From the NCBI RefSeq assembly GCF_003855095.1, contig NZ_CP033972.1, positions 4,154,001 through 4,218,000 on the forward strand: a stretch of 64,000 bases of DNA. The letters are read 5' to 3'. Positions 9,432-17,469 of the stretch are shown here, piece after piece. Position numbers and translations under genes: made by a program. The stretch comes from Gordonia insulae (GTDB lineage: Bacteria; Actinomycetota; Actinomycetes; Mycobacteriales; Mycobacteriaceae). Position 1 is the stretch's first letter, and the number at the start of each line of letters is the position of its first letter. Below the pieces are notes generated by a model that ran no database searches, was not told the DNA's origin, and saw only the letters and a program-made list of their open reading frames with translations.

Positions 9432-10430
9432 ATGTCGATAGTCACCGAACCCCTGGACGCCACCAGTCCCGTCGCGTCCACCGATCCCATGGGCGACTCG
9501 GTCGCGGCCAAGAAGGTCCCGTCCGGCCAACTCCCACTGTGGCGACTGCTGTTGCGCGACAAGTTCGCCACGGTCGCCGCCGCGATCCTCACCTTCGTGC
9601 TGCTGGTCGCCGTCTTCGGCCCGTGGCTCGTCGGCGACGCGGCCACCGACCAGAACCTCGACGAGTCCAATCTGGCACCGTTCAACCTCGACACCGGCTG
9701 GATGAACGTCCTCGGCACCGATCCGCTCGGCCGCAGCATGCTCGCCCGCCTCGTCGTCGCCTGCCAGACGACCCTGATGGTGTCGCTGCCCGCGGTGCTG
9801 ATCTCCTGTGTCATCGGCACCGCGATCGGCATGTGGGCCGGCTATCACCGCGGATGGCGCGAGACCACCGCGATGCGCGTCGCCGACGTCATCATGAGCT
9901 TCCCGTCGCTGCTGCTCGCCGTCGTCGTGCTGTTCGTCTTCTCCCCGAGCGCTGCGAACATCGTTGCGGTACTGGCGATCACCCGAATCCCGATCTACTT
10001 GCGCACCGCTCGCGCGGAGTCGGCCGAACTGCAGAGCCGGGTGTTCGTCGACGCGGCCCGTACCTTCGGGGCGAGCAGCGGACAGATCCTGCGCGGACAT
10101 GTGCTGCCCATCCTGCTGCCCACCATCCTCACCGTGGCCACCCTCGACTTCTGCTACGTGATGCTGGCCGAGTCGTCGCTGAGCTTCCTGGGCATCGGCA
10201 TTCAGCCCCCGGACATCAGTTGGGGCCTGATGGTGTCGCAGGGCCGAACCTACCTGCAGACCGCCTGGTGGCTCTCGTTCTTCCCCGGCCTGGCCATCGT
10301 GATCACCACCGTGTCGGCGACCCTGCTGGCGGCGTGGGCGCGCATCGCGACCGATCCCGGCCAGCGGTGGCGCCTGACCACTCCCAAGGCCCGCACCTCC
10401 ATCTTCTCGTCACGAAAGGCTGTGCGATGA
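9432..10430 (+). CDS. ABC importer permease, DppC/OppC-like
   Basis: A 332-residue permease with an N-terminal cytoplasmic tail of roughly 45 residues and about six membrane segments. The coupling loop reads FVDAARTFGASSGQILRGHV, and LAESSLSFLGIGIQPPDISW is diagnostic of the DppC family. It forms the channel with the permease at 8479. Its TGA overlaps the ATG of the first ATPase (ATGA at 10427-10430). Confidence 0.9.
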   Translation: MSIVTEPLDATSPVASTDPMGDSVAAKKVPSGQLPLWRLLLRDKFATVAAAILTFVLLVAVFGPWLVGDAATDQNLDESNLAPFNLDTGWMNVLGTDPLGRSMLARLVVACQTTLMVSLPAVLISCVIGTAIGMWAGYHRGWRETTAMRVADVIMSFPSLLLAVVVLFVFSPSAANIVAVLAITRIPIYLRTARAESAELQSRVFVDAARTFGASSGQILRGHVLPILLPTILTVATLDFCYVMLAESSLSFLGIGIQPPDISWGLMVSQGRTYLQTAWWLSFFPGLAIVITTVSATLLAAWARIATDPGQRWRLTTPKARTSIFSSRKAVR

Positions 10431-11446
10431 GCGCCCCCACCCTCGATCGGCCCCCGACCGACACCGATGACCGTGTCGCCCTGGAGGTCTCGGATCTGAC
10501 CGTCGACCTCCGAACCCCCACCGGGACCGTCCGGGCCGTCGACCACGTCTCCTTCCGCGCCCGACGCGGCGAAACCCTGGCACTGCTCGGCGAATCGGGT
10601 TGCGGCAAGTCGATGACCGCGCAGGCGCTCGTCGGACTGCTCGAGCCGATCGCCTCCATCACCGACGGATCGGTCACCCTCGACGACGTCGACCTGGTCA
10701 CGGCCAAGGAATCGGTGCGCCGGCAGATGGCCGGCACCGAGCTCGCGATCGTCTTCCAGGACGCGCTGACCGCGTTGAATCCCGTGTATCCGGTGGGCAC
10801 CCAGTTGGCCGAACCGTTCCGTATCCATCGCAAGATGTCGCGGAAGAAGGCACGCCACGAGGCCATCGAACTGATGCGGCACGTCGGTATCCCCGAGCCG
10901 GAGTCGCGCATCGACTCCTACCCGCATCAGTTCTCCGGCGGTATGCGGCAGCGTCTGCTGATCGCGATGGCGGTCGCGTTGAGCCCCAAGGTGTTGCTGG
11001 CCGACGAGCCGACCACCGCACTCGACGTCACGGTGCAGGCGCAGATCATGGCGCTGCTGCAACGGCTGCGGGAAGAGCACGACATGGCCGTCGTCCTCAT
11101 CACCCACGACCTGGCGCTGGTCGCCGAGCAGGCCGACCGGGTGGCGATCATGTACGCCGGCAACGTCGTGGAGACCGGCCCGGTCGCCGAGGTGTTCGGC
11201 AATCCGAAACACCCGTACACCAAGGGACTCCTGGATTCGGTCCCGGTCAGCGCCGAGCGCGGGGCCGACCTCAAGTCGATCGGCGGTACCCCGCCGGACC
11301 TGCACTCCATCCCGTCCGGCTGCGTTTACCAGGCACGGTGCCCGCTGGCCCGCGCTGCCTGCATCGAACAGCGACCCACGCTCACGATCGTCGGCGAACA
11401 CCGTGCCGCCGCCTGCCACTTCTCCGAGGAGATCAGCAATGTCTGA
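10427..11446 (+). CDS. ABC importer ATP-binding protein, DppD/OppD-like
   Basis: A 339-residue cytoplasmic ATPase. Walker A is GESGCGKS, the signature is FSGGMRQRLLIAMA, Walker B is VLLADEPTTALD and the H-loop is LITHDLAL. The C-terminal oligopeptide-family extension has the cysteine-rich GCVYQARCPLARAAC. The frame is open far upstream, but the ATG at 10427 overlaps the permease stop and gives the normal length. The two ATPases of such systems work as a heterodimer. Confidence 0.92.
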   Translation: MSAPTLDRPPTDTDDRVALEVSDLTVDLRTPTGTVRAVDHVSFRARRGETLALLGESGCGKSMTAQALVGLLEPIASITDGSVTLDDVDLVTAKESVRRQMAGTELAIVFQDALTALNPVYPVGTQLAEPFRIHRKMSRKKARHEAIELMRHVGIPEPESRIDSYPHQFSGGMRQRLLIAMAVALSPKVLLADEPTTALDVTVQAQIMALLQRLREEHDMAVVLITHDLALVAEQADRVAIMYAGNVVETGPVAEVFGNPKHPYTKGLLDSVPVSAERGADLKSIGGTPPDLHSIPSGCVYQARCPLARAACIEQRPTLTIVGEHRAAACHFSEEISNV

Positions 11447-12485
11447 GTCAACCGCGCCCGATGCCACCCCGTCCGGCACCGACGAACCCCAGGTCCTCGA
11501 GGTCCGGGACGTCGGCAAGACCTTCTCGGTGTCCGGTAAGTCCGGGCGCAAGGAACTCCGGGCACTCGACGGGATCAACCTCGATCTGCGCCGCGGCGAG
11601 ACGCTCGGACTGGTCGGCGAATCCGGTTGCGGCAAATCGACTCTCGCCCGCACCCTGATGATGCTCGAACGCCCCAACACCGGCACCGTCCGGTGGGACG
11701 GCACCGATCCGTACAAGCTCAAGGGCAAGGATCTGCTGGCGCTGCGCCGCAAGGTGCAGATGGTGTTCCAGGATCCGTATGCGTCGCTCAACAACCGGAT
11801 GTCCGCGGCGGAGATCATCGCCGAGCCGTGGCGCACCCACCGGGACCTCTACCCGCGCAAGCGGGACCGCGCGGCCCGGGTCCGTGAACTGCTGCACCTG
11901 GTCGGTCTGCGGCCCAGCGACGAGAACCGCCGCCCGCAGGAGTTCTCCGGTGGTCAGCGTCAGCGGCTCGGCATCGCCCGTGCGCTCGCGCTGAACCCGG
12001 AGGTCATCATCTGCGACGAGCCGGTGTCCGCGCTCGACCTGTCGGTGCAGGCGCAGGTCCTGAACCTGCTCAACGAGTTGCAGCAGGAACTCGACATCTC
12101 CTACATCTTCATCTCGCACGACCTGTCGGTGGTGCGTCACGTCGCCGACCGGGTGGCGGTGATGTATCTGGGACGGATCGTCGAGACCGGCTCCACCGAA
12201 GCGGTGTTCGACCATCCCGCGCACCCGTACACCGAGGCCCTGATGTCTGCGGCTCCCACGTTGGATGTGGCGACCCGGCGGCAGCGCATCCTGCTCAGCG
12301 GCGAGGTACCGTCGCCGCTCAACCCGCCGTCGGGCTGCCGGTTCCGCACCCGCTGTGCCCATGCGACCGACATCTGTGCCACCGAGCTGCCGCCGACCGT
12401 CACCGACGATGCCGAGCCCGGCCACATCGCCGAGTGCTACCACCCGCGCGGGCGCGTCACTCTCGGCATGCCCGCCGTGGCGTGA
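11439..12485 (+). CDS. ABC importer ATP-binding protein, DppF/OppF-like
   Basis: A 348-residue ATPase partner of the gene before it. Walker A is GESGCGKS, the Q-loop QMVFQDPYASLN, the signature FSGGQRQRLGIARA, Walker B VIICDEPVSALD and the H-loop FISHDLSV. The C-terminal cysteine cluster is CRFRTRCAHATDIC. The ATG at 11439 overlaps the previous gene by 8 nt, and its own stop overlaps the next GTG by 4 nt. The tight coupling shows that the exporter and catabolic genes downstream belong to the same transcript. Confidence 0.92.
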   Translation: MSESTAPDATPSGTDEPQVLEVRDVGKTFSVSGKSGRKELRALDGINLDLRRGETLGLVGESGCGKSTLARTLMMLERPNTGTVRWDGTDPYKLKGKDLLALRRKVQMVFQDPYASLNNRMSAAEIIAEPWRTHRDLYPRKRDRAARVRELLHLVGLRPSDENRRPQEFSGGQRQRLGIARALALNPEVIICDEPVSALDLSVQAQVLNLLNELQQELDISYIFISHDLSVVRHVADRVAVMYLGRIVETGSTEAVFDHPAHPYTEALMSAAPTLDVATRRQRILLSGEVPSPLNPPSGCRFRTRCAHATDICATELPPTVTDDAEPGHIAECYHPRGRVTLGMPAVA

Positions 12486-13201
12486 GTGTCGTGGCCTTCG
12501 CCGTCATCGGCGTCGCCGTGTTCCTCGCGTCCTGCATGCAGGCGTCGATCGGCTTCGGGATGGGGATGCTGGCCGCGCCGGTCGTGGCGCTGATCGCACC
12601 GGCGCTGCTCCCCGGCACGTTGATCGCGTCGGCGACGGTTGTCACCCTGATGGTGGTGATCCGCGAGCGGGAGAGTCTCGATCTGCGTGGCACCGGGTGG
12701 GCGTTGATCGGCCGGGTCCCCGGCACCATCGCGGGGGCGCTGCTCCTCGTGTGGCTGCCGACGCGTGGCCTCTCGCTGCTACTTGCGGCAGTGGTCCTGG
12801 GTGGGGTGGCCGTCGCGTCCGTCGGCTGGCAGCCGGCCCGGATGCGGCGCAACCTGGCGACGGCCGGGGCCGCCTCCGGATTGCTGGGCACGGCGACATC
12901 GATCGGTGGCCCACCCATGGCGCTGGTGTACTCGGGCGAGGAGAACGCACATGTGCGCAGCAATCTGAGCGCCTTCTTCCTGGTGGGCAGCCTGATGTCG
13001 CTCGCCGCGTTGGCCGCCACCGGAAGTCTGCACACCGACATCATGTGGGCGTTCGTCGCGCTGACACCAGTCGTCGTGCTCGGTTTCGTGGCCTCGCGCT
13101 TCGTGAACCGCTTCCTGGACAAGGACCGGCTGCGCACGGTGTCGATCACGGTGTCCGGACTCGGCGCCGTGCTGCTCATCGGTCAACAGATCTTCTTCTG
13201 A
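12482..13201 (+). CDS. TauE/SafE (TSUP) family membrane transporter
   Basis: A 239-residue protein with about seven or eight hydrophobic segments and the paired family repeats (MQASIGFGMGMLAAPVVALI; LLGTATSIGGPPMALVYSG). TSUP proteins move organic or inorganic anions such as sulfoacetate or sulfite. The start is GTG 12482, which overlaps the ATPase stop in a GTGA junction. An ATG upstream would lie inside the ATPase gene. Its place between an importer and a glucarate dehydratase suggests export or uptake of an acid related to aldarate metabolism. The substrate is unknown. Confidence 0.85.
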   Translation: MSVVAFAVIGVAVFLASCMQASIGFGMGMLAAPVVALIAPALLPGTLIASATVVTLMVVIRERESLDLRGTGWALIGRVPGTIAGALLLVWLPTRGLSLLLAAVVLGGVAVASVGWQPARMRRNLATAGAASGLLGTATSIGGPPMALVYSGEENAHVRSNLSAFFLVGSLMSLAALAATGSLHTDIMWAFVALTPVVVLGFVASRFVNRFLDKDRLRTVSITVSGLGAVLLIGQQIFF

Positions 13202-13222
13202 CCTTCTTCGAAAGGACCCATC

Positions 13223-14557
13223 ATGACGACAATGACTCCGACGGTCACCGAGATGCGGGTGGTTCCGGTCGCCGGCCGTGACTCCATGCTGCTCAACCTC
13301 TCCGGTGCCCACGCGCCCTACTTCACCCGGAACCTGGTCATCCTCACCGATTCCGAGGGTCATCAGGGTGTGGGCGAGGTGCCCGGTGGCGAGCCGATCC
13401 GCACCACACTCTCCGACGCGCGGGCCATCGTCGAGGGCCGTGGCATCGGCGAGTACAACGCCGTGCTGCAGGACATCCGGCGGACCTTCGCCGATCGTGA
13501 CAAGGGTGGCCGCGGCGACCAGACGTTCGACCAGCGGATCACCATCCACGCGGTCACCGCCGTCGAGTCGGCATTGCTCGACCTGCTCGGACAGCACCTG
13601 CAGGTGCCCGTCGCGGCGCTGCTGGGCGAAGGGCAGCAACGGGATCGGGTCGCCGCCCTCGGCTACCTGTTCTTCGTCGGCGACCGCACCAGGACCACCC
13701 TCGACTATGCCGACGGCTCCGGCGAGACCGACGACTGGTTCCGGCTGCGCCACCAGGAGGCGCTCGACGCCGATGGTGTCGTCGCGCTCGCCGAGGCAGC
13801 CCAGAAGCGTTACGGATTCGCCGATTTCAAGCTGAAGGGTGGCGTGCTCGCACCCGACGAAGAGGCCGAGGTCGTCACCGCCCTCGCCGATCGTTTCCCG
13901 ACGGCGCGGGTCACCCTCGACCCCAACGGGGGGTGGCTGCTCGAGGAGGCGATCCGCATCGGTCGCCGGTTGCGCGACGTCGTCGCCTACGCAGAGGATC
14001 CGGTGGGGCCGGAGGGCCGCTTCTCCGGCCGCGAGATCATGGCCGAGTTCAAGCGGGCCACCGGCCTGCCGACCGCGACCAACATGATCGCGACCGACTG
14101 GCGGGAGATGGGGCACACCATCCGCACCAACGCCGTCGACATCCCCCTCGCCGATCCCCACTTCTGGACGATGGCCGGCTCGGTGCGCGTTGCCCAGATG
14201 TGCGACGCCTGGGGTCTGACCTGGGGTTCGCACTCCAACAACCACTTCGACGTCTCGTTGGCCATGTTCACCCATGTCGCGGCCGCGGCGCCGGGCGACA
14301 TCACCGCGATCGACACCCACTGGATCTGGCAGGACGGGCAGCGGCTCACCGTCGATCCGTACGAGATCGTCGACGGTCACCTCACGGTGCCGGACCGGCC
14401 CGGCCTCGGTGTCGACCTCGACATGGACCAGGTGGAGAAGGCGCATCGCCTGTACCTCTCGGAGGGGCTCGGCGCCCGCGACGACGCGATCGGCATGCAG
14501 TTCCTCATCCCAGACTGGTCGTTCGACAGCAAGCGCCCGGCGCTCGTGCGGAGCTGA
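13223..14557 (+). CDS. gudD: D-glucarate dehydratase, Escherichia coli GudD type (paralogue 2)
   Basis: A 444-residue enolase-superfamily enzyme that dehydrates D-glucarate (and L-idarate) to 5-keto-4-deoxyglucarate. The N-terminal [10 protein letters not shown] and GVGEVPGGE are family signatures. Key residues are Lys203/Lys205 (FKLKGG), Asp233, Glu258, Asn287 (TATNM) and His337 (GSHSNNH). As I recall the E. coli enzyme numbers (205, 207, 235, 260, 289, 339), each is offset by two here. That supports true glucarate dehydratase activity. GAAAGG upstream of ATG 13223 fits a ribosome-binding site. Its product feeds KdgD at 1839. Confidence 0.92.
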   Translation: MTTMTPTVTEMRVVPVAGRDSMLLNLSGAHAPYFTRNLVILTDSEGHQGVGEVPGGEPIRTTLSDARAIVEGRGIGEYNAVLQDIRRTFADRDKGGRGDQTFDQRITIHAVTAVESALLDLLGQHLQVPVAALLGEGQQRDRVAALGYLFFVGDRTRTTLDYADGSGETDDWFRLRHQEALDADGVVALAEAAQKRYGFADFKLKGGVLAPDEEAEVVTALADRFPTARVTLDPNGGWLLEEAIRIGRRLRDVVAYAEDPVGPEGRFSGREIMAEFKRATGLPTATNMIATDWREMGHTIRTNAVDIPLADPHFWTMAGSVRVAQMCDAWGLTWGSHSNNHFDVSLAMFTHVAAAAPGDITAIDTHWIWQDGQRLTVDPYEIVDGHLTVPDRPGLGVDLDMDQVEKAHRLYLSEGLGARDDAIGMQFLIPDWSFDSKRPALVRS

Positions 14558-14561
14558 GCTC

Positions 14562-15557
14562 GTGAAGGTCGTCGTAGGCGAGCGGAACCTGTTGCCGCAC
14601 CGTGAACTGCTGGTGTCCCTGATACCCGCCGACGTCACGCTGTCGTGGCATGAGCGGTTCGACGAGGAGGCGGTGGTCGCCGACCTCGGTGATGCCGACG
14701 TCTATGTCGGCGGTCGGGTGACGCCCGCGATGGCCCGGGCCGGCAGACGATTGCGGCTCGTGCACATCGGAGGTGTCGGTACCGACAAGGTGAGCTTCGC
14801 CGACCTCTCGTCGGACACTCGGGTGGCCAACACCTTTCATCACGAGGACTCGATCGCCGAGTACATCATGGCGGCCGCGGTGATGTTGCGGCGTGGGCTG
14901 ATCGGCCAGGACGCCGCCCTGCGACAGGGCGTGTGGGCGACATCGGTGTATCAGGACGGTCCGCCGCAGCCGCCGACGATGCGGGGCGCGGTGGTCGGCT
15001 ATGTCGGCTTCGGCCACATCGGACGTCGAACCGCGGATCTGTTCGGTGCACTGGGTGCCCGGGGGTGCGCGGTGACCGGATCGGGGCGGGTCGGCGACGC
15101 CGGCGGACTCGACTGGCACGCCGACACCACGGAACTCGGCCGCCTCATGAAAGAGGCCGACGTGGTGGTGGTGTCCGCGCCGTTGACCGACCGGACCGCG
15201 GGCATGATCGGGGATGCCGAACTGGAGGCGCTCGGTCCCAACGGCATCCTGATCAACGTCGGACGCGGTCCGCTGGTTGCGGAGGGTGCGCTGTTCGAGG
15301 CGTTGCGGGACGGCGTGATCGGCGGCGCGGCCATCGATGTCTGGTATCGGTATCCGAGCGGTGGGGACGCGGCAGATGCCGACCGGGCACGGCCGTCAGA
15401 GCTGCCCTTCGACGAGTTGCCCAATCTGTTGATGACCCCGCACACGTCGGGCGTCACCCGCGACACGTTCGTCGGGCGCGTTCACGACATCGCGGACAAC
15501 ATCTCCCGGTTGTCCGACGGACGGTCGCTGGACCGGGTGGTCTGGCCGGTCCGGTGA
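14562..15557 (+). CDS. D-2-hydroxyacid dehydrogenase-like protein, DVWYRYP variant
   Basis: A 331-residue NAD-binding 2-hydroxyacid dehydrogenase. The Rossmann motif is GFGHIGR, the substrate Arg is in NVGRGPLVAEGAL and the His in MTPHTSG. The usual Glu region is replaced by AAIDVWYRYPSGG, a known side branch whose substrates are poorly defined. The start is GTG 14562 with GGAG at 14550-14553, just after the gudD stop. It is the last gene of the importer operon. Its 3' end runs 76 nt into the convergent PAP2 gene. Substrate unknown. Confidence 0.8.
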   Translation: MKVVVGERNLLPHRELLVSLIPADVTLSWHERFDEEAVVADLGDADVYVGGRVTPAMARAGRRLRLVHIGGVGTDKVSFADLSSDTRVANTFHHEDSIAEYIMAAAVMLRRGLIGQDAALRQGVWATSVYQDGPPQPPTMRGAVVGYVGFGHIGRRTADLFGALGARGCAVTGSGRVGDAGGLDWHADTTELGRLMKEADVVVVSAPLTDRTAGMIGDAELEALGPNGILINVGRGPLVAEGALFEALRDGVIGGAAIDVWYRYPSGGDAADADRARPSELPFDELPNLLMTPHTSGVTRDTFVGRVHDIADNISRLSDGRSLDRVVWPVR

Positions 15558-16210
15558 GACCGGACGCTCGGGCGCCACGGATCCGGTAGCAGCACGCCGG
15601 CGGCCGCCACGAGCAGCACCGAGATCAGCACATCGCTGGGGCGGTGCCAGCCTGCCGCGATGAGTTCGAGACCGATGATCGCGGCCCAGCCGCCCACGAC
15701 GATCGTCGTCAGCACGCGCAGCCTCGGTGGTGTCGCCAGGACGAGCACCACCGCGACGGCGGCGACCGCCGCGGCATGACCGCTCGGCGCGGAGTTGGCG
15801 GTCTCCGCGATCCAGTCGTGTAGCTGCGGGCGGGTCAGCACGTGATCGCGTAGCACGCGGGCGCACAGGACGGCGACCGGCGGGAAGATGATCAACGCGG
15901 CGGTCACCGTCAAGGTGCGTCGCGCATCCGATCGGGCGCGGAACCGGCGGAGCTGGATCAGGACCACCACGACGGCTGCCACCGCGAGCCAGAGCAGTGG
16001 GCTGGAGACGACGTCGATCCGCAGAATCGGCGGAATGTCGGTCGCGGGGACCTGCCGGCCGAGTTCGAGGAGCCATTGGTCGATGCGCTGTCCGGTCGGC
16101 GTCCACACCGCCGCCAGGAAGACTCCCGCGGCGCTGAGGAGGAGTGCGACCGCAACCACCGCTGCGCGTGAGAGGGACTTGGGTCGCGGCGCAGCGACAG
16201 TTGCGGTCAT
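15482..16210 (-). CDS. PAP2-family membrane phosphatase
   Basis: A 242-residue integral membrane protein with about six hydrophobic segments. The acid phosphatase signatures are visible as RDHVLTRP, SAPSGHA and the final GWHRPSD, which contain the catalytic histidines. Members act on lipid phosphates such as phosphatidic acid, undecaprenyl diphosphate or phosphatidylglycerol phosphate. The start at 16210 gives a short basic N-terminus before the first membrane helix. Its last 76 bases are antisense to the end of the hydroxyacid dehydrogenase. It is divergent from the desaturase operon. Lipid substrate unknown. Confidence 0.82.
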   Translation of the reverse strand: MTATVAAPRPKSLSRAAVVAVALLLSAAGVFLAAVWTPTGQRIDQWLLELGRQVPATDIPPILRIDVVSSPLLWLAVAAVVVVLIQLRRFRARSDARRTLTVTAALIIFPPVAVLCARVLRDHVLTRPQLHDWIAETANSAPSGHAAAVAAVAVVLVLATPPRLRVLTTIVVGGWAAIIGLELIAAGWHRPSDVLISVLLVAAAGVLLPDPWRPSVRSHRTGQTTRSSDRPSDNREMLSAMS

Positions 16211-16300
16211 GTTCCCGACGTTAGGGTGCGAATCTGGGAACGCCCTGCGGGAAACCTGAGGACAATCGATGTGCTGCAAGATCGTTATCTGTGACCGGAG

Positions 16301-16329
16301 ACACAGACTCTGTGTACAGTTGTGCACAA
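16301..16329. promoter_or_regulatory. Tandem palindromes before the reductase/desaturase operon
   Basis: ACACAGA-C-TCTGTGT at 16301-16315 has perfect 7-bp arms, and TTGTGCACAA at 16320-16329 is a perfect 10-bp palindrome. Both lie just before the ribosome-binding site of the reductase gene (GGGAGGAG, 16335-16342), where a repressor would block transcription. TetR-type regulators of desaturases are known in related bacteria, but none is encoded next to this operon. Confidence 0.45.
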
Positions 16330-16348
16330 GGGCTGGGAGGAGTCCCGT

Positions 16349-17461
16349 ATGGATCTACTGAAGTGGAGCAAGCGGCCCGCAGTGGGGGTCGACGCAAAGA
16401 AACCCCAGGTCAACATCGTGCGTGGGTTGATCGCCCGTGCGACGACACCGTTGTTGCCCGACGATTACCTGCACCTCGTCAACCCGTTGTGGTCGGCGCG
16501 TGAGCTGCGGGGTCGGGTCATCGACGTGGTGCGGGAGACCGAGGACACGGCCACGGTCACGATCCGCACGGGGTGGGGATTTCCCGACTCGTACAAGCCG
16601 GGTCAGTACGTCGGCATCGGGCTCCAGGTGGCGGGGCGGTGGCATTGGCGCTCGTACTCGCTGACCTCGATCGGGGACGAGGTCGACAAGACGATTGCGA
16701 TCACGGTCAAGGCCAACCCCGACGGGTTCCTGTCCGCCCACCTCGTCGAGGGCGTGTCACCGGGCACGATCATCCGGCTCGCGGCGCCGAAGGGCGACTT
16801 TCATCTGCCCGAGCCGTTGCCCGACGGTCTCCTCTTCATCACTGCGGGCAGCGGGATCACGCCGGTCATGTCGATGCTCCGGGCGCTGAGAGCGCGCGAC
16901 CAGCAGCCCGACATCGTGCACGTGCATTCGGCGCCGACCCGCGACGACGTCATCTTTCTCGAGGAGATGGAGAAGATGGACGGCGACCTGCTGTCCTACG
17001 ACCTCCAGTTGCAGCTGACCCGGGAGAAGGGCAAGTTCAACATCGATCAGCTCGATTCCGAGGTCCCCGACTGGCGCGATCGGTCGTGCTGGGCCTGCGG
17101 ACCGGTCGCGATGCTCGATACGGTGGAGGAGCGTTACGCCGAGGAGGGGCTGCGCGAACAGCTCCACATCGAGCGCTTCGCGATCGCCCGTACCGACGTC
17201 GGCGGCGAAGGCGGCACGGTGACCTTCACCAAGTCGGACAAGAGCGTCGAGATCGACGGCGCGACCACCATCCTCGAGGCGGGCGAGGATCTCGGTATCC
17301 AGATGCCATTCGGATGCCGAATGGGGATCTGTCAGACCTGCGTTGTTCCACTCGCTGCGGGTTACGTGCGTGACCTGCGCAGCGGCGACGAACACCGCGA
17401 AGGAGAACGAATCCAGACCTGCATCAGCAGCGTGTCCGGAGAATGCACAATCGACCTCTAG
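16349..17461 (+). CDS. Ferredoxin reductase-type electron donor for fatty acid desaturase
   Basis: A 370-residue three-part protein: a flavin domain with RSYSLTS, an NAD(P)H domain with GSGITPVMSML, and a C-terminal plant-type [2Fe-2S] ferredoxin with the pattern C-x4-C-x2-C (GCRMGICQTC) and a last Cys in QTCIS. It would pass electrons from NADPH to the desaturase encoded next. The ATG at 16349 follows GGGAGGAG with 6-nt spacing; an in-frame GTG at 16322 is less likely. The order matches M. tuberculosis Rv3230c-desA3, where the reductase serves the stearoyl-CoA desaturase. Confidence 0.9.
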   Translation: MDLLKWSKRPAVGVDAKKPQVNIVRGLIARATTPLLPDDYLHLVNPLWSARELRGRVIDVVRETEDTATVTIRTGWGFPDSYKPGQYVGIGLQVAGRWHWRSYSLTSIGDEVDKTIAITVKANPDGFLSAHLVEGVSPGTIIRLAAPKGDFHLPEPLPDGLLFITAGSGITPVMSMLRALRARDQQPDIVHVHSAPTRDDVIFLEEMEKMDGDLLSYDLQLQLTREKGKFNIDQLDSEVPDWRDRSCWACGPVAMLDTVEERYAEEGLREQLHIERFAIARTDVGGEGGTVTFTKSDKSVEIDGATTILEAGEDLGIQMPFGCRMGICQTCVVPLAAGYVRDLRSGDEHREGERIQTCISSVSGECTIDL

Positions 17462-17469
17462 GGGGCGGC

